From positions 40,481 through 51,186 of the forward strand of contig NW_003125396.1 of assembly GCF_000003605.2 (NCBI RefSeq): a stretch of 10,706 nucleotides of DNA, written 5' to 3'. Positions 7,501 to 10,706 of this stretch are shown here, one piece after another (positions within the stretch are counted from its first letter, which is position 1; each line of letters starts with the position of its first letter). Both the position numbers and the translations under genes were made by a program. This DNA comes from Saccoglossus kowalevskii (taxonomy: Eukaryota; Hemichordata; Enteropneusta; Harrimaniidae). Under the pieces are notes generated by a model, which saw only the letters and a list, made by a program, of their open reading frames with translations, made no database searches and was not told the DNA's origin.

Positions 7501-8157
7501 ATGGTGATAAGCAACCTCATGGTCGAAATAGTTCTGCTATTTCCATAGAGCTTGGTGATCAGAAAAACGAAATTCACAAGTCAAAGTGAAAACAGGACCT
7601 GGTATGATAGTATGGGCCCCTCACTGTAAGTCATTGCTTATTGGCAAGTAACAGTTTGCAGTGTTTGCCACAATTGATGACCATGTAAAATTAGCCATTT
7701 GTTGGCACAAAATAGAGATTAAATCGATGAACAGATACAATAAAATAACGAATTTGATGGCTCAAACGGAGAATAATTTGGCATATAGTAAACTGCATTC
7801 ACCACTTTACCTATTAAATTAAATGGAGCACGCTAATTGTAATGAAATGGCGATTTGCATGGCAATTGATGTTTGTAAAATTGTAACCCCCTCGCCTCGC
7901 AATAAAAAAATAATAGCAATGCGTAGTTTACGTCATCGACTAGCGCCGAGGTGCATGGAGCGGATAATGTGAGCACGTCTAGACTGGATGATAAACGAAG
8001 CAATCATCCTTTTCACACTGCTGGAAACTGAATTTAACTCAAAACAATTGATAGAAAATTCGGCATACGCGACAAAAACACACTATAGTGTTGTTAGCAA
8101 AAAACTGTTAGTGTCGCACGACATAATACTCCATGACGTAATCCAAATGTTACTATT
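7501..8157. other. Non-coding stretch with two CRE-like sites
   Basis: No gene is supported. The composition from about 7890 is more CpG-rich (ACGTCATCGACTAGCGCCGA). TTACGTCA at 7928-7935 and its reverse complement TGACGTAA at 8134-8141 are CRE/ATF-like octamers in opposite orientation. A 12-base palindrome, ACACTATAGTGT, lies at 8080-8091. These may be regulatory, but there is no transcript start to tie them to. Confidence 0.35.
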
Positions 8158-8231
8158 TTAAGATACTGTACGCACTGCCATTACCACGGGAAAACAAATG
8201 ACAACAAACGCATGTGGGGCAAATAAAGTTA

Positions 8232-8238
8232 ACTTACG
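8232..8238 (-). promoter_or_regulatory. Candidate splice donor (C/GTAAGT)
   Basis: Read on the minus strand the sequence is CTACCTC/GTAAGTTAAC. All six intron-side bases match the consensus, while the exon side is weak (CTC instead of CAG). It supports, but does not prove, the minus-strand exon. Confidence 0.4.
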
Positions 8239-8556
8239 AGGTAGTGCATCATGGATATCGTCACTATTTTCACTCTCCATAGCAGCCATGTTAGTAAGAA
8301 CTTTAGGTGGACTATCGAACACGTCAATTTGTTCTGAACTAGTGTCCTGTGGTGCGCTGGAACCAGCGATTGCAATGGGTAATACATTGTCGTTCTTCAT
8401 ATGAACACTGTCTTGGTTGGAATCAACGGAAGACGCAGATCTATTTACTTCATGAGTGATGTTGTCTGAGATGTGATCATTATTGCTGGTGGACCGACAG
8501 CTGACGTACCTGAGGTTGCGAGCTTTGTTTTGATCTATGATGCGATCATGAATTGC
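8238..8556 (-). CDS. Possible host exon, Ser/Asp/Asn-rich, unknown product
   Basis: On the minus strand the frame is open from 8604 through 8158. The part up to 8571 overlaps the LINE in antisense and is not counted. The translation (an ATG at 8400 reads MKNDNVLPIAIAGSS) is rich in Ser, Asp and Asn, polar and probably disordered, with no known domain. It runs into CCTC/GTAAGT with the donor at 8237-8232, a near-consensus 5' splice site that leaves phase 1. A second good donor, CAG/GTACGT, lies at 8509-8504. The codon composition looks protein-like and the region is more CpG-rich than its surroundings. No convincing acceptor is visible upstream, where the sequence meets an A14 run (minus strand) and the LINE. 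It could be a partial exon, an exon broken by the insertion, or chance. Confidence 0.3.
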
Positions 8557-8570
8557 TTTTTTTTTTTTTT
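8557..8570. repeat. T14 homopolymer at the LINE boundary
   Basis: A run of 14 T separates the candidate minus-strand exon from the first recognisable LINE codon at 8571. On the minus strand it is a poly(A). A poly(A) tail would be expected at the 3' end of the LINE, not its 5' end, so this may be a tail of another insertion or the trace of a rearranged integration. Confidence 0.6.
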
Positions 8571-9170
8571 GCTCTTCAAGGATTATTATCTCATTTTGAA
8601 GACATCAAATGCGATAAAAGCCTGGTTAATGTTGATTGTATGTGTTTGACAGAAACCTGGCTACGGGATGGGAAACTATAAAGTGAATTTGAATTAAAAG
8701 ATTTAGATTTTCATCACAAACCACGGTCATTATCTTATGATACATCTAATGAGATAACATCAGATTTGAAACAACAGGCACATGGAGGTGTAGCAGTTTA
8801 TTCTAGCATTCATAAAAGTACATGTACTAAATTCCTCAAGCTACATGTGTCTAATTTATATATAGACCTCGGTCGTATAGAGCTGATGTGTTTAGGTTTT
8901 CTCTTTTGTGTCTGGTTGGTGAAAAGAGTAAAATATCTGCAAGTAACATTATTATTGGTGATTTCAACGAAAATATACTTGTGTCTTCCAGTGTGCAGAA
9001 CATTTTGGAAAAGCAAGGATTCAAACAATGTGTTGCCTTACCTACAACATAAAGTTGAACGTCGATTGACCATGTATACATTAAAAACGCTGTATAACTT
9101 CAACATTATGAATAACAAACATATTATGGGTTTCATGATGCTCTGATTATTCGGTTCTGAAAGTATTATT
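8571..9170 (+). pseudogene. LINE (non-LTR retrotransposon) AP-endonuclease fragment
   Basis: Frame 3 opens with ALQGLLSHFEDIKCDK and CMCLTETWLRDG. This is the start of the apurinic-like endonuclease of LINE ORF2, where NVRSL and LTETWL are the conserved landmarks (Glu of the LTE motif is catalytic). TAA interrupts at 8679-8681, and the same frame continues to HGGVAVY, another conserved strand. From about 8921 the match is in frame 2: IIIGDFNENIL at 8948-8980, with the catalytic GDFN, then GFKQC, PTT with stops at 9050 and 9056, and TSIDHVY, before a weak DHD-like region (GFHDAL) near 9135. About 20-35 codons between Val-Tyr and GDFN are missing. No reverse transcriptase is present, so this is a fragment truncated at both ends. 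The endonuclease type fits the Jockey/CR1/L2 group; the clade is not resolved. Confidence 0.85.
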
Positions 9171-9416
9171 TTGGTTCACTCAACCTAGATTTATTAATGC
9201 GCTCAATTTGAAATTATAATTTCATACCTTCATATAGATGTCAACATTGCTACAACTGGAATGCTGGAATCACAATTAAGTGATAAGTCTATTATAGGGA
9301 AAAATATTCCAATGTATTTAGAAATTAAGACTCCTTTTACTGCGCGAATAACATTTCTGGGCGTGAAAGTAACACTAAGGGACACGCCCACCCCACCCCA
9401 CTTCACTCATTATAGG
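9171..9416. other. Non-coding stretch with a GC-rich end
   Basis: No gene is supported; the open frame at 9261-9482 crosses repeat structure and shows no motif. At 9359-9389 GGGCGTG pairs with CACGCCC, and a CCCCACCCCA tract follows. This is a local GC-rich island in AT-rich DNA and may be part of the inverted-repeat element that follows. Confidence 0.4.
9359..9389. repeat. GC-rich hairpin, 7-bp stem
   Basis: GGGCGTG (9359-9365) and CACGCCC (9383-9389) are exact reverse complements with a 17-base loop. Confidence 0.5.
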
Positions 9417-9788
9417 ATTGGGAGTGGGGCACTTACTGAAATGAACATTTCGCTAACTTATTTTTTTTATAACAAAAAATAAATGTGATTGGTTTTTTTA
9501 ACAGATGAGAAAGTTGCAGTTACGTGGCATTTAAAGTTAGAGGCGTACTTATAGCATAAAATACGCAGAATGTATCCATTTCATGTTGAATTGTTTTGCT
9601 GATCATGTCATTGTTTAGTATAGGTCGTTATGCAAGATATATAATGTAATTAAGGACTTTGAATATAGAATCTATATTGTGAAGTCTAATAATTTCAGGA
9701 GAGCAGTAACGTAATTGCAACTTTACTTTAAAACATCATTTATAATTTCAATTATTCACACGGTATCCATCAAGTGCCCCCTCCCAAT
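9417..9788. mobile_element. Possible short MITE bounded by 17-18 bp inverted repeats
   Basis: ATTGGGAGTGGGGCACTT (9417-9434) and AAGTGCCCCCTCCCAAT (9772-9788) are reverse complements apart from a one-base insertion. These GC-rich arms stand out against an AT-rich interior of about 337 bases with no coding content. Total length of about 372 bases suits a MITE. The flanks show no clear target-site duplication, so boundaries and superfamily are open. The arms could also be remnants of two separate repeats. Confidence 0.5.
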
Positions 9789-9804
9789 AAAAAATATGAT
9801 TTAT

Positions 9805-10217
9805 CTAAACTACTCAAAACAATTTAGGCAACACTAGCTTCTGACATTATATATTATTTAATGTTATGTAACGGTTATATTGACACATTGCATGTTTGGT
9901 TTGGGTTCCAATATAGAAAAATGTAATTGGTATTTTAATTGAATCGACTTGGTATTCATCTAATATGGACCCAGTTAACTATTCTTAGTATCTACTGACA
10001 TGTGATGGATAAACTGTTCATATTATCGTGCATGTGTTGTACATTGTTGTGTCAATGATCAATTACAATACATTCATTAGTATAATGTTCATTCCCGTGA
10101 AATGTGCTATCATAACATGTATTTTGATCTGATTTATTGTAGTTGTAACTAAAAAAAAGAAATCATGTTTGAATCGGGCTATTACGGTGTCCCCCTAAAC
10201 TATTTTGAGTAGTTTAG
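9805..10217. repeat. Inverted repeat pair with internal hairpins
   Basis: CTAAACTACTCAAAA at 9805-9819 is repeated exactly in the reverse complement of 10203-10217. Similarity continues through TTTAGG to ACAC (9805-9834 against 10187-10217, about 26 of 31 positions). The right copy is itself a hairpin: CTAAACTA (10195-10202) with TAGTTTAG (10210-10217). The GTGTCCCCC start at 10187 looks like a transposon terminus pointing right, so the pair may be ends of two neighbouring copies rather than one element. The left arm lies only 16 bases from the 9788 arm. Confidence 0.6.
9835..10186. other. AT-rich spacer between the inverted arms
   Basis: No open frame with a recognisable product and no further repeat seen. 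Confidence 0.5.
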
Positions 10218-10706
10218 TTAATGAAATATAATTTACAACCCAGAAAGACGATAACAACATTCTATCTTATTTCATTTAGCCGAATTATTATCATGAATAC
10301 AGAATCTATTTAGGTAAAATAACGAAACTTTAATATGCTTAGAATAATAAATGAAACCTTCCTGAATAAAATAACTTGTCACAGTTAACATCTTGAGAAG
10401 TTTGTTGCCAGTTCCTGATACTTTAGGTTGGAAACCCCATGGTCAACTACATGTGCTTCTACAAACTATAGTGTTCTACATGGTGAAGTCACCGTGTCTC
10501 CATAGCCGTGCTGCAACTTATTTGTCAAACCGTCATCGAGACAAACTTCCTAGGAGATTGTCAAACCAACATCAAGACATTAAATCGTGTGCATGGAACT
10601 GAGTCAACTGTCATGAATTTGTTTTTGCGTATCTGTTGACCGACTTAATTAGCTGATTATTAGCGAATTGCTGGTTATGTCTGTCATCGTTTAGGCCTAT
10701 TTGAAG
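10218..10706. other. Non-coding end of the window
   Basis: The open frame 10393-10602 has no recognised motif and starts from TTG. The only structure seen is a 36-base-period direct repeat, listed separately. If the GTGTCCCCC end at 10187 is a true left terminus, this stretch would be the inside of that element and its right end would lie beyond the window. Confidence 0.4.
10522..10579 (+). repeat. Direct repeat of 22 bases, 36-base period
   Basis: TTGTCAAACC starts at 10522 and again at 10558. The 22-base copies (10522-10543, 10558-10579) agree at 19 positions. The period is a multiple of three, and in the open frame it gives LSNxHxD twice. There is no other evidence that it is translated. 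Confidence 0.6.

Noticed and set aside
8198-8404. Plus-strand open frame opposite the candidate exon
   Set aside because: No motif. The minus strand has the splice donor and the more protein-like composition, so this is taken as its shadow.
9383-9434. Possible G-quadruplex in the C-rich tract
   Set aside because: Only three adjacent runs are long enough on the G-rich strand, so a stable four-run structure is not supported.
9261-9482. Open frame between LINE fragment and the inverted repeats
   Set aside because: It crosses the GC-rich hairpin and the left inverted arm and has no resemblance to LINE reverse transcriptase.

Overview
The window looks like AT-rich intergenic or intronic DNA from an animal, most likely an invertebrate. 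The reasons are a degraded transposase of the animal CACTA/EnSpm type, a fragment of a non-LTR retrotransposon (LINE) endonuclease, consensus GT splice donors, CA microsatellite and a 143-bp satellite array. There are no bacterial operons, ribosome binding sites or tightly packed genes. The sequence alone does not give the species or phylum. No intact protein-coding gene was found. Nearly everything recognisable is mobile-element debris. 

Layout, left to right. 1-730 is AT-rich non-coding DNA with a small inverted repeat. 732-3314 holds a nearly full-length but broken CACTA/EnSpm transposase on the + strand. It reads through three frames, with five frame changes and one internal stop, and has a possible poly(A) signal at 3463. 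3315-3850 is AT-rich with two short hairpins. 3850-4880 is a satellite array of 143-bp monomers, several carrying an ATGCAAAT octamer. The array runs into a CA-rich stretch, a hairpin at 4908-4939 and a CTAA, together resembling the 3' end of a Helitron-like element. 4994-5215 holds degenerate 58-75 bp repeats closed by another hairpin. 5216-6540 has no gene I can support. 6544-7377 is bounded by an inverted repeat whose arms are themselves palindromic, so it may be a foldback or MITE-like element. 

7900-8556 is richer in CpG and holds the best candidate for a host exon, on the minus strand, ending at a good splice donor at 8237. A T14 run separates it from the LINE endonuclease fragment on the + strand (8571 to about 9170). 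From 9359 to the end the sequence is non-coding, with two nested inverted-repeat pairs (9417/9772 and 9805/10187) that look like ends of short non-autonomous DNA elements, and a short direct repeat near 10522. 

The genes do not form a working pathway. The transposase and LINE are both dead, and the other structures look like non-autonomous repeats. The points most worth following up are the octamer-bearing satellite with its hairpin end, the palindromic inverted repeats, and the possible minus-strand exon.
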